This document shows, piece by piece, positions 12,829 to 22,852 of a stretch of 64,000 nt of DNA. Each line of letters starts with the position of its first letter. The first letter of the stretch is position 1. The notes beneath the pieces are model-generated. The model did no database searches. It saw nothing but the letters and a program-made list of their open reading frames with translations, and was not told the origin of the DNA. The position numbers and the translations under genes are program-made. Source of the stretch: Paramecium sonneborni (taxonomy: Eukaryota; Ciliophora; Oligohymenophorea; Peniculida; Parameciidae). The stretch covers positions 116,413 through 180,412 of the forward strand of contig CAJJDN010000128.1 of NCBI GenBank assembly GCA_905182985.1. The letters are read 5' to 3'.

Positions 12829-15548
12829 CCATGACCAGAAACTTATTAATTATGATGTTGTGTTCTTTTTTTCCATTCACTAACCAATGAATGTATATCA
12901 TCTGGTGTTATTTAATCTAGTAGATCTTCTGGAGTGTTACATTATTTTAATTTAGAATATGGACCTTATCCAGGTAAATAAAATAAAGGGTTTTTCATTT
13001 ATAAATATATCTATGATCTCTCAAAATGAGTAGTTGTAAAAATGATATTTCTTGGATCATAAGGATCATAATCTGGGTGATGAGGATCATAAAATCTTGG
13101 ATCAATTAATCTACTTATCAAATATTCTATCTCTTCATCAGGTACTTCTTCCCAATTAATCCAAGGCTGTTATAATTATTCATCTTAAATTACTTAATCA
13201 GTTTATTCTGTATTATCAATTTGATTTTCATCACCAACTTATTCTTACTCCTATTATTAATCTTCTACAGGTTCAACTTCATTGGTTTCATTCTCTGTAA
13301 TTTTTGTTTCTTCTCCATTTACTCCTTCTTGTTAATCTTCTTATTAAATACTTTCATCTGATTAAACATCTTTATCTTCAATATTACTTTCTTCTGTATT
13401 AATAGTTGCATTTTCATCAGCATTAGCTTCTACATTTTCTTCCCCTTTTGTTTCTCCACTAGGATTATCTTCAGGTAATGCTTCACCTATTGTTTCACCT
13501 ATTGCTTCACCTATTGCTTCTTCTGGAATAGCTTCTCCTCCTTCTTCAGGTTGTACATTTCCTGATCCTTCTTCTGGTGCAATTTCTATTACACCTTCTT
13601 CAGGGATGACATCTTAATTTTAATTTCCCTCTTCTGGAGGAACTAGTTCTTCATTTGGAATCTCTTAAGCATACTCTTCATTCACAATCTCTTGTATTGG
13701 ATCTTCTAGAGGAGGCTCATATAATTGATATTGATGTTGAGGTACTTCTCCTGTGTAATATCCTTAATAATAATATGGACTCCTTGTGTGATCTTACACT
13801 GTATGTATATTAGGATAAAGAGGATCATTTGGATAATGGAAACTATCTCTATTTATAAAATGCTTTTCATTTCTATATTTATGATATAATTATTGCTATT
13901 TATATTATTCTGCTTAAGTTTCATCAAATTAAATATTTATTGATTACATTTATACTGGATCAAGCACTATGTTTATTGATTACATCTCTGCATCTCCTTA
14001 AACTATATTTATTGATTAAGCTACATCAGATTTTAATTCTGTTTATTATTAAGGATTTCCTTATTTATAATGAAAATACGGATCTTTGTTTACCTTTTTT
14101 TCTCCATAAATATTATATTTGTCATCTTCATTAATTGGATTAAACATCTCATGAGGAATTATAGGTCTATTCTAGTAAACCATTTCTTCTGGACGGAGAG
14201 GAATAAATTATTATCCATCATTTACATAAATATCATCTCTATGTTAAGGATTAAATAAATCATGAGGAATATATCCACCATTTTAAATAATCTCTTCTAT
14301 TGGATCAAAAGGTATTTAAGGATTTCTAAATAATTCTCTTGGACCTGGTTCAAAATCTTATTATTATAAACTATCTTCCATTATTTACTCTTAAGTATCT
14401 TCTAATTATTCTTAATCTTAAGTATCTTCTAATTATTCTTAATCTTAAGTATCCTCTAATTATTCCTATTCTTAATTATCTTCTAATTATTCCTATTCTT
14501 AATTATCCTCTAATTATTCCTAATTATCCTCTTATTATTCCTAATTATCCTCTAATTATTCCTAATTATCTTCTAATTATTCCTAATTATCTTCTAATTA
14601 TTCTTAATTTTCCTCACCTTATTGAGAAATAAAAAAATCATCTAATCTCATGGTATATTACTTGATTTTTTATTTATTATGGTTTTGTATTTCTTAATCG
14701 TTAAGAATATGCACTTAATTAACTGGTATAATATCAATAGGATTTAATTAATTGTTATTCTTAAATTTGGGTTCTTTTCTTAATATAATTTAATATTCAA
14801 TAGGTACAGATATTTATTCTTAATGTGGAATAGTTTCTTCATTTAATTATTCTAGATCTTATAATTCTTCAACTAATTGTTCAGCTTCTCCAATATCTCC
14901 ATTTCTGATTGGATCAAGTGAGATATTAAGTTCTTCTAAAAAGACTTATTCAATTTCCATTTCCATATTAGCTCTAATAGAAAGTTCATATAATTTTTCA
15001 AGTGGAATTTAAATAGTTTCATCAATGATCATAGCTAATATATCTTTTAATCTTGATATAACTCTAGTTCTGTTTGAACGCATTTCGTTTTTTAAGATTT
15101 GGAGTAGAAGATCAGGTTATTCTTCAGGATCTAATTAAATAAGATGATCAATAATTTAATTGTATAAACGATCATCATCCTACCATCCAACTTTAAATAC
15201 TGATTCTTCAGCTACTATTTATTTCATTTATTATATTTTTTCATCTAATTTAGATGCAGCATTAGAAGATGGTGGATCTCTACTAGGATCCATCTTTAAT
15301 TTAGTTGGATACTCTCCTAAATGTGGAATAGGTTCTAAATCAGCAGCTACTCTAACTTCATGTTCTAATTTATCATTAAAAGAGCTTGCCGTTTTAGCTG
15401 CTGCCAAAAGATCATTATCTGCAATTTATGAATCCATAAACCTTTACATCCAAGGAGGATTATATGTAGATATTCTATCTGTTTGTATAAGTGATTAGAT
15501 AACAAACTAAGCATGTGTACAATACAACAGTGTTATAATTAAATACAT
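10367..15548 (-). CDS. Large Gln/Asp/Glu-rich protein with signal peptide and repeats, 1,719 aa
   Basis: Single frame from ATG 15548 to TGA 10367-10369 with one 22-nt intron near 11060-11082; the remaining 5,160 nt are exactly 1,720 codons. Residues 1-15 (MYLIITLLYCTHAQF) look like a signal peptide. A helical region follows (about 35-300), then seven-residue repeats EQLEDNQ (14393-14612), three QSINI repeats, Glu/Pro-rich segments, a Tyr/Asp/Arg-rich region, two poly-Gln runs made purely of TAA codons (13 at 11439-11477, 10 at 12798-12827), a Lys/Asn tract, and an ordered C-terminal domain of about 250 residues. I recognise no family; a structural or secreted matrix role is a guess. Alternative start: ATG 15449. 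If the intron is wrong, the last 248 codons could be a separate gene starting at 11140. Confidence 0.75.
11439..11477 (-). repeat. TAA microsatellite encoding poly-Gln (13 codons)
   Basis: Thirteen in-frame TAA codons on the minus strand inside the large Gln-rich gene. In this code the repeat is translated as glutamine, not as stops. Confidence 0.85.
12798..12827 (-). repeat. TAA microsatellite encoding poly-Gln (10 codons)
   Basis: Ten consecutive in-frame TAA codons in the same gene, preceded by GHG and followed by SSIYRP. Pure repeat, therefore likely to vary in length between strains. Confidence 0.85.
14393..14612 (-). repeat. Tandem 21-nt repeat encoding EQLEDNQ
   Basis: About ten copies of a 21-nt unit whose translation is EQLEDNQ or EQLEDTQ, with a few copies carrying an extra two-residue insert (EQ or DQ). 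The copies stay in frame. This is an internal coding minisatellite of the large Gln-rich protein. Confidence 0.8.
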
Positions 15549-15553
15549 TTAAT

Positions 15554-16297
15554 ATGAAATACCTAATTGTGTTAGTTCTGTTATTCAATTTGAATCAATG
15601 TATTAGCTTCTATGCCAAAGAAGGAGTTGAAAAGTGCTTCTCAGATGAAGTACCAAGTCAAACTGTATATACTTCTATATTCAATTTAGATTGTTGTAAT
15701 CTATCACGAATTGATGTCTGAAGGTGTGGCCAAAAATGAAAAAAGAGGTATTAATTCAATTATCTTTAGATATGCCAAAAATGATCAAAGATGGAATCAC
15801 TCTCAATGTATATGGACCTGATAGTAATATAGTAAAAACTGCTAAAACAGTGGAAGGAAAGAACAAATTGTCATTCACTGCAAAAACAAGTAATTATTAT
15901 TGTTATTATTTTAAGTGGGTAGATATAAATTCTGTGTTATTAAACCCAAATAATTTTGGAGTGTTAATGAATATAAATACTCCATTAAAATATAACAAGG
16001 TGTAGATCATAATCTTTAAGATGCTGCCAATAAGACTCATGTTGAATCTATTAAAGGTATCATCTATATAGATTTATTTATCTAGATAGAATCTCTGCTT
16101 TAAAAAATAGAACTGAAGATTTCATTTCTCTTTAATAATTGAATCGAGAATAAGAAGATAAATTAACAACTTAATCTATTGATATAAGCAGAAGAGTCAC
16201 TTAAACAACCATTCTATAAATCGTCGTCCTTCTTGCCTCTGGAGTTTATTAGATTTGGAGTCTCAAGAAGTTCTTTAAATAGAGATTCTTGATGTGA
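15554..16297 (+). CDS. p24/EMP24 family GOLD-domain cargo receptor
   Basis: Type I membrane protein of early secretory vesicles, 213 aa. Four introns (15665-15689, 15748-15769, 15890-15915, 16057-16085) leave 214 codons. Signal peptide MKYLIVLVLLFNLNQCIS; mature start FYAKEGVEKCFSDEV has the family's first GOLD cysteine; the second is in YKFCVIKP. A coiled stretch (RISALKNRTEDFISLQQLN) leads to a single C-terminal membrane segment (TILQIVVLLASGVYQIWSL) and the short cytosolic tail KKFFKQRFLM, with the FF and basic residues typical of COPII/COPI sorting signals. Its ATG is only 5 bp from the ATG of the divergent Gln-rich gene. Confidence 0.92.
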
Positions 16298-16440
16298 TGT
16301 TTATTTTATTAAAAAATTAGATGCTTTTAAATAAGGGAATTTATAAACATTAATACTGTCTATCCCATCATTCTAATCCAGACCCTATCAAAATCATATT
16401 TCATTTTGAAGAATCACAACCCATTTCCCCACTTATCAAA

Positions 16441-16776
16441 ATGCCCTTCCAAAAAATTTAGTGGTTATAAACCAAATTCCCTTCAATCAAAAACAAAAAT
16501 CAAAATAATCAACCATAAACACAAAAACAAAAAGTTAATTTAAAGAAATATCATTCCAAAATGCCAACTCAAGTTCAATCCACTCCAACCTCTCCATTTA
16601 CAATCATTTTGAGAACTAATAATCGATCTCCTATTGAATTTGATAACTCCAATACTAAAACAGTACGCTATGAATAATTTCAACACAAATAATACTTAGT
16701 AAATAAATATTTAGCTCCAAGAAAGTTAGGCTTGCATAAAGAAGCAAATCTATTTAAATTTGGAATTTATAAATGA
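16441..16776 (+). CDS. Small hypothetical protein, 111 aa
   Basis: Intronless frame from ATG 16441 to TGA 16774-16776. The N-terminal 45 residues are basic and rich in Lys, Asn and Gln. The C-terminal part has more even composition: TPTSPFTIILRTNNRSPIEF and YLAPRKLGLHKEANLFKFG. There is no signal peptide, membrane segment or known motif. A second ATG at about 16561 would give a 71-aa protein. The run of Cys/Pro/Thr/Arg codons contrasts with the AT-only spacer after it and supports coding. The family is not recognised. Confidence 0.45.
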
Positions 16777-17797
16777 AACATTTCATTACCTTTTATTCCA
16801 CAAATTAATAAATTCAATTCCCATTCATTAGTATGACTTATTTAAATTCATCCTCCAAATAAACTCTGTTAGTAAAATTTAATTTCATGATATTAAATTA
16901 TTTTTATAATTTTAGATGTTCAAGCACTTTTTAGAGTCTGTAATAATTTCAATAGTTTAATAATTTTCTTATTCTTTCTTCCAATACTTTTTAATACACT
17001 ATTGATAACTATTTAAATTACACACATTGATTTTTTTAATTATTATATTTATTTCAGATTTTAAAAAGTGTATAGCTAGTTATCTATTTGTTATATAACA
17101 ATAAATAATAAGGTCCTTTTGTAAAATTCAATAGTTTAATCTTCAATGAAGATTGTTTTAGAACATCAACTAATTTATTTTTTTAGTTTAGATATCCACT
17201 TGTATATCAATTTATCTATGATAAAATGAATTTCCCTTTTAGTAATACTATAGAATTGATTTTCCAACATAAAAAAAGCATCTTTTATTATAATATTTTG
17301 TTATTTGCATAGATAAAAGATCTTATTTTTAGATGAAGGAGAATTTTCTGAAGATTTCAACTATGAATCAACTTGAATTCATTTTATTGCTTTAAATAGA
17401 ATTAAAATATTTTTAAAATTAAAAGAGAAGATAGTATAATAATAAAAACAGAAAAATAAAATTAATTTTATTTATTAAAAAATACAGGATATATAATGAA
17501 ATATAAAATTAGATTATTATGTTTTTGATTGTTTAATATTGTTTTAAAAAATGCAAATAAAATCATATGATTAATATTGACAAAAGGTTTAAACATTAAA
17601 TAGAATACCAAGAAAATCTATGAAAAAGAAAAAGAAATTAAAGTATTAATAAATAAGTAAAATATACAATTCATCAAGGTGATGGAAAGAATTGAAAGAT
17701 TTAACTATGTGGAGTAAATGAATTAGTAATAGAATGGAAAACAAGTTTAGATTGATAAATATTATATATATATAAATAATATTAAGATAATATTTTA
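16777..17797. other. AT-rich non-coding stretch upstream of the MORN gene
   Basis: About 1 kb (repeated as 17945-18947 through the gap duplication) without a convincing gene on either strand; TGA codons break every frame into short pieces. The length is unusual for the compact Paramecium macronuclear genome. It contains the site where the two contig copies differ by a 26-bp insertion. Confidence 0.5.
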
Positions 17798-19016
17798 ATG
17801 GGAACTTGTAAAAGTTGCGAAACTCCTTAAGAAGATAAGAATTTACATGCATTGCCTAGTGATTCANNNNNNNNNNNNNNNNNNNNNNNNNNNNNNNNNN
17901 NNNNNNNNNNNNNNNNNNNNNNNNNNNNNNNNNNNNNNNNNNNNCCATTCATTAGTATGACTTATTTAAATTCATCCTCCAAATAAACTCTGTTAGTAAA
18001 ATTTAATTTCATGATATTAAATTATTTTTATAATTTTAGATGTTCAAGCACTTTTTAGAGTCTGTAATAATTTCAATAGTTTAATAATTTTCTTATTCTT
18101 TCTTCCAATACTTTTTAATACACTATTGATAACTATTTAAATTACACACATTGATTTTTTTAATTATTATATTTATTTCAGATTTTAAAAAGTGTATAGC
18201 TAGTTATCTATTTGTTATATAACAATAAATAATAAGGTCCTTTTGTAAAATTCAATAGTTTAATCTTCAATGAAGATTGTTTTAGAACATCAACTAATTT
18301 ATTTTTTTAGTTTAGATATCCACTTGTATATCAATTTATCTATGATAAAATGAATTTCCCTTTTAGTAATACTATAGAATTGATTTTCCAACATAAAAAA
18401 AGCATCTTTTATTATAATATTTTGTTATTTGCATAGATAAAAGATCTTATTTTTAGATGAAGGAGAATTTTCTGAAGATTTCAACTATGAATCAACTTGA
18501 ATTCATTTTATTGCTTTAAATAGAATTAAAATATTTTTAAAATTAAAAGAGAAGATAGTATAATAATAAAAACAGAAAAATAAAATTAATTTTATTTATT
18601 AAAAAATACAGGATATATAATGAAATATAAAATTAGATTATTATGTTTTTGATTGTTTAATATTGTTTTAAAAAATGCAAATAAAATCATATGATTAATA
18701 TAGGAGAAAAGGGATTTTTTAATATATTGACAAAAGGTTTAAACATTAAATAGAATACCAAGAAAATCTATGAAAAAGAAAAAGAAATTAAAGTATTAAT
18801 AAATAAGTAAAATATACAATTCATCAAGGTGATGGAAAGAATTGAAAGATTTAACTATGTGGAGTAAATGAATTAGTAATAGAATGGAAAACAAGTTTAG
18901 ATTGATAAATATTATATATATATAAATAATATTAAGATAATATTTTAATGGGAACTTGTAAAAGTTGCGAAACTCCTTAAGAAGATAAGAATTTACATGC
19001 ATTGCCTAGTGATTCA
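16821..19016. repeat. Gap-flanking duplication (16821-17866 = 17945-19016, with one indel)
   Basis: Both sides of a 78-N gap (17867-17944) carry the same sequence. The offset is 1124 up to 17574/18698 and 1150 afterwards, because the right copy has 26 extra bases. The left copy includes the first 23 codons of the MORN gene (17798-17866). Best explained as overlapping contig ends. Confidence 0.85.
18699..18724. mobile_element. Probable retained internal eliminated sequence (IES), 26 bp
   Basis: The right contig copy has 26 bp absent from the left copy. The insert begins TATAGGAG and ends TTAATA, and is followed by TA (18725-18726). The left copy has a single TA at the junction (17575-17576), as expected after precise excision between two TA dinucleotides. 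The start matches the known Paramecium IES end consensus TAYAGYNR at all but one position; the other end, read inward, is TATATTAA. Length 26 bp is the classical minimum and lies in the most abundant IES size class. It is in non-coding DNA about 220 bp upstream of the MORN gene. Origin from Tc1/mariner-like elements is established for IESs in general, not shown here. Confidence 0.8.
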
Positions 19017-19868
19017 AGAAGGCCAAAAAGTGTTGAGATTATAGCTCCATTAACAAGAGAAACAGATGTTACTAGAGATAAAAGAGGAGCATTTACTTAT
19101 GAAAATGGAGCAACATATACTGGAGAATGGTACAACATTATTTAATATTTTGTTTTGGATTGGTATATGTCGTGATGGTTTTGGTACTTAAGTTTGGCCA
19201 GATGGGGCTTAGTATGAAGGATAATGGAAAGATGATAAAGCTTAGGGAAAAGGTATCTTTAAACATGCTGATGGTGATATATGTAATATTTTAAAACTAA
19301 TATTAAGATGATGGAGAATGGGAAAATGATAAAGCAAATGGTTATGGTACCTATATTCATGCTGATGGTTCTAAATATGAAGGTTTATGGAAGGATGATA
19401 AATAACATGGTTATGGAACTGAAACTTGGGTAGATGGAAGTAAATATGAGGGAAACTACAAATATGGAATGAAAAATGGATCTGGAACCTATTATTGGCC
19501 AGATGGAAAAATTTATTAGGGTTTGTGGTTATAAAATAAAATGACAGGATATGGTGTATGTCATTGGAAAGATGGAAGATGTTATATAGGTGAATGGTTA
19601 GATAATAATATGCATGGTCATGGTAAATACACTACTCCAGATGGCAAATAATATGAAGGAGATTATTATTTTGATAAAAAACATGGATTTGGAACTTTCA
19701 CATGGCCTGATGGTAAAAAGTAATCTATAATTTATATTATAAAGGTATTCTGGAAATTGGAAAAAGGGTAAATAACATGGCAAAGGCAAAATTATAGTAG
19801 ATAAAATTGAAAAGCATGGAATGTGGGAGGATGGTAAACGTATTAGATGGATTGAGGATGAAGATTGA
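18948..19868 (+). CDS. MORN-repeat protein, 280 aa
   Basis: ATG 18948 to TGA 19866-19868, three introns (19130-19157, 19283-19307, 19720-19744), 281 codons. After a Cys-containing N terminus ([13 protein letters not shown]) about ten MORN repeats fill the protein, for example YEGQWKDDKAQGKG and [19 protein letters not shown] proteins act as membrane- or cortex-associated scaffolds and are common in ciliary and cortical structures. The first intron keeps frame and repeat spacing only if it ends in TG instead of AG (last bases TTTTG at 19157), which is odd and may be a sequence error. The N-terminal MGTCKSC could be a lipidation site (inference). A truncated copy of exon 1 at 17798-17866 comes from the gap duplication. 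Confidence 0.9.
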
Positions 19869-20776
19869 TTCTATTTATTTTTTGTAATTAATGATTTTCG
19901 ATTTTATTTATTTATAAATTTATTATATTTTTTATTTAAAATGATTTTTTTAAAATTCAATTCATTTCATTTCTAGTTTTCCTCCTAATCACACTCCTAA
20001 TCTATTTATTTACTCTAATTTACATTTTTTTTTATTTTGCATTTAATAAAATTTACTAGACTTCAATTAAAATCTTCCTGAAAATTTATATTATGATTGT
20101 TTGTTATCTAGGTACCAATATTGATGATTTCAAAAATTGCAATAAACAATACTATTGATCTAACTAAAAGTGATTAGAGGATTTTCTTTAATTTTAAATT
20201 AAAATAATAATAACTTGAAATTACTATTACTATTCAGGTACATTAAATCAAAAATTTTAAATATATGAAATAAGTTTTTTATTCATTTTTTTCTTCATTA
20301 ATATTTTTGGTCAACTTCAACCTTTATTTTATTACTAAAACTATTAATAAACTCTTTAATTATATTTATATAAAGTTAAATATCATTGACAAAAAAATTC
20401 TAAAATCCCTTGATTCCATAATTTGATACAAATTTAGCAACTTTGAAAGAATTGTTAATTTATTTTCAGACTGAGATATTCAGAATTTCTTAATTGAAAC
20501 GAAATGTTCATATATTTTTTTTTATTGTAACATCCTTAAACTTTCCTCATTTCACCCAGTATTTTTGTAAGATTATTCTATGATAAATATCAAGAGGATA
20601 TATTTAAAATCGTCTGTTTAAAAATATTCGATATCTTTCTTCAATTATCCTAATCTAAATTAAAATTTTCCTTTTTCTACTATAACAAATTATTAAAATT
20701 AGAGAGCTTTTGAACTCCTTAATTCTTTTTGTTTAGTTAATATAATAAAAATTAAATATATATTTATATATATAAA
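19869..20776. other. Long intergenic region, possible gene relic
   Basis: About 900 bp without an intact gene. On the minus strand between about 20690 and 20290 several protein-like pieces in different frames are broken by TGA codons (for example YHRIILQKYWVK followed by TGA). This could be a decayed gene; I do not see enough to name it. Confidence 0.35.
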
Positions 20777-22820
20777 ATGTCTAACCACCGCAATTTGAAG
20801 GATTTATTTCCCTCAAAATTGAATTATATAAAACCAAAAATTGTATTGATTGTATTTATATTGCTAGGAACAACAATGCGAAACAACAAAATAAACTCAT
20901 AAATCTCCATTAGGTTTAAGTTAATTTACAAGTTTTTTCCAATTAGCTCAATTATCATAGAAAAATAAAAACAAATAATCCTAATAGAGAAGTGTTACAC
21001 CTTAAAAAATAAAAATAGTTTAAGTAAATATACAAAAACAGGATCAATCATAAATATAAATTTAATCTAAGCACTCACGAAATTAAAGTGCTTCAAATAT
21101 TAATAGTAGTAGAAGTAGTTCATTTTTTAAAGAAAAATAAGATTATTTATTCTAAAATACAAGTTCTCGGAGTCCTATTTAAACATTCTTGAAATAGGAA
21201 TTAAAGTCATCAAAATTATTGATCAATTCTTAATTAAATCATTAATAAGCATTAAATATTGATTAATAAAGTAAATCTAAAGATTAATCACCAATTATGA
21301 AGCCAGCATTTTTGGATAATTTAGATATAATAAATAGAAATACAGGTAGAAATAATTCCTAATCTCCAAATACATCAATATAAAAAATATCTCCATTTAT
21401 TAATTTAAAATAAGGAAGTTGTCATAACATCAAATATCCAGAGAATCAATTTAAATAATAAAATAGTTTGGTAAAAGAAAATAAGCCTGCTGAAAAACCA
21501 TATTAACTAATTAATAATGAGATTCCTCATATTTAGATAAAAAAGTAGGAGTTTTAGGTGCTCAATTAATATAAATAAAATAAAGGGTTTGAAAATCTGT
21601 TTAATTCTATGTTAAATATTTAACATATATCTCATATCTCGAGAAATGAAAATTAAAAGAGTATTATAAGATAATAAGAAAAGTATTAATCAAGTGACGA
21701 AGAGGAAACTTTGATAGTGGATTGTAATATCTAAATAAACAAGTATAGTTTTTAATTTCATTATGTGATTGGTAAGGGAGGTTTTGGGAAGGTTTGGAAA
21801 GTTGAGATGAAAAAGAGTAAATAGTATTATGCAATGAAAGAGATGTCAAAAGCAAAGATAATAGCTAAAAGAAGTGTAAATTCAGTAATGAATGAGCGAA
21901 ATCTTTTGGCATAATTTAAACATCCATTTTTGATTAATATGAATTATTGTTTTTAAGATAGAGAGAATCTATATTTAGTAATGGATTTATTAACAGGAGG
22001 TGATCTTAGATATCATATTGGTAAGATGAGAAGATTTAAGGAACATTAAACTAAATTTTTTATTGCTTGTGTATTTCTTGCATTAGAATTCTTACATAAT
22101 AATAATATAATTCATAGAGATTTAAAACCAGAGAATTTAGTTTTAGACAAATAAGGATATGCAAGGTTGACAGATTTAGGAATTGCAAGAGTTTGGAAAT
22201 AAGAGAATTCTTAAGATACAAGTGGTACACCAGGTTATATGGGTAATATATAATATTAAATGAATTAGCACCTGAAGTAATGTGTAGATAAAATCATACC
22301 ATAGCAGTTGATTATTTTGCCTTAGGAATAATGGGTTATGAATTTATGTTAGGGAGAAGACCATATAATGGAAGATCAAGATAAGAAATTCGTGATTAAA
22401 TTTTAACAAGATAAGTATAAATAAAAAGATCTGAAATTCCTGATGATTGGTCGGTAGAAGCAGCAGATTTTATAAATAAACTTATTTAAAGAAAACCTGC
22501 AAATAGATTAGGATTTAAAGGACCTGATGAAGTAAAAAATCATCCATGGCTTCGAAATTATCCCTGGTAAAAATTATTGAATAAAGAAATTGAATCACCA
22601 TATATTCCAAAAGTATATTTTTATTAGTAAGAAGTAAATTGATGATAATGCGGAATATCTGAATTAAATTAGTGAAGATAATGATAGTTAAGATGAATTA
22701 ATTAAAGAAAATAAGTTATTACTAAAAAAGAATTCAGTCTAAAATTTATTCAGTGGCTATAGTTATGAATATGTCTCAAAATACACAAAGAGTACGTCTA
22801 GTACTCTTTTTCTAGGATGA
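20777..22820 (+). CDS. AGC-type Ser/Thr kinase, STK32/YANK-like
   Basis: 656 aa, three introns (20843-20867, 22243-22268, 22613-22634). A Gln/Ser/Asn-rich N-terminal region of about 300 residues precedes the kinase domain. Visible motifs: Gly loop [12 protein letters not shown]-binding Lys in YAMKEM, the αC region ending NERNLLAQFKHPFL, hinge [16 protein letters not shown], catalytic [11 protein letters not shown], metal-binding TDLGIAR, SGTPGYMAPEVM and the αF motif [12 protein letters not shown]. The [14 protein letters not shown] block is characteristic of the STK32 (YANK) branch. The magnesium motif is DLG instead of DFG, an accepted variant. No C-terminal AGC hydrophobic motif is obvious. 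The third intron could be 19 or 22 nt; 22 fits the size range. Confidence 0.88.
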
Positions 22821-22852
22821 CTTTATTATTTTATATTTAATAATCTAAACAT

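Noticed and set aside
17646..17852. 68-aa minus-strand ORF (also 18796-19002)
   Set aside because: It overlaps the start of the MORN gene antisense, appears twice only because of the gap duplication, and has AT-driven composition.
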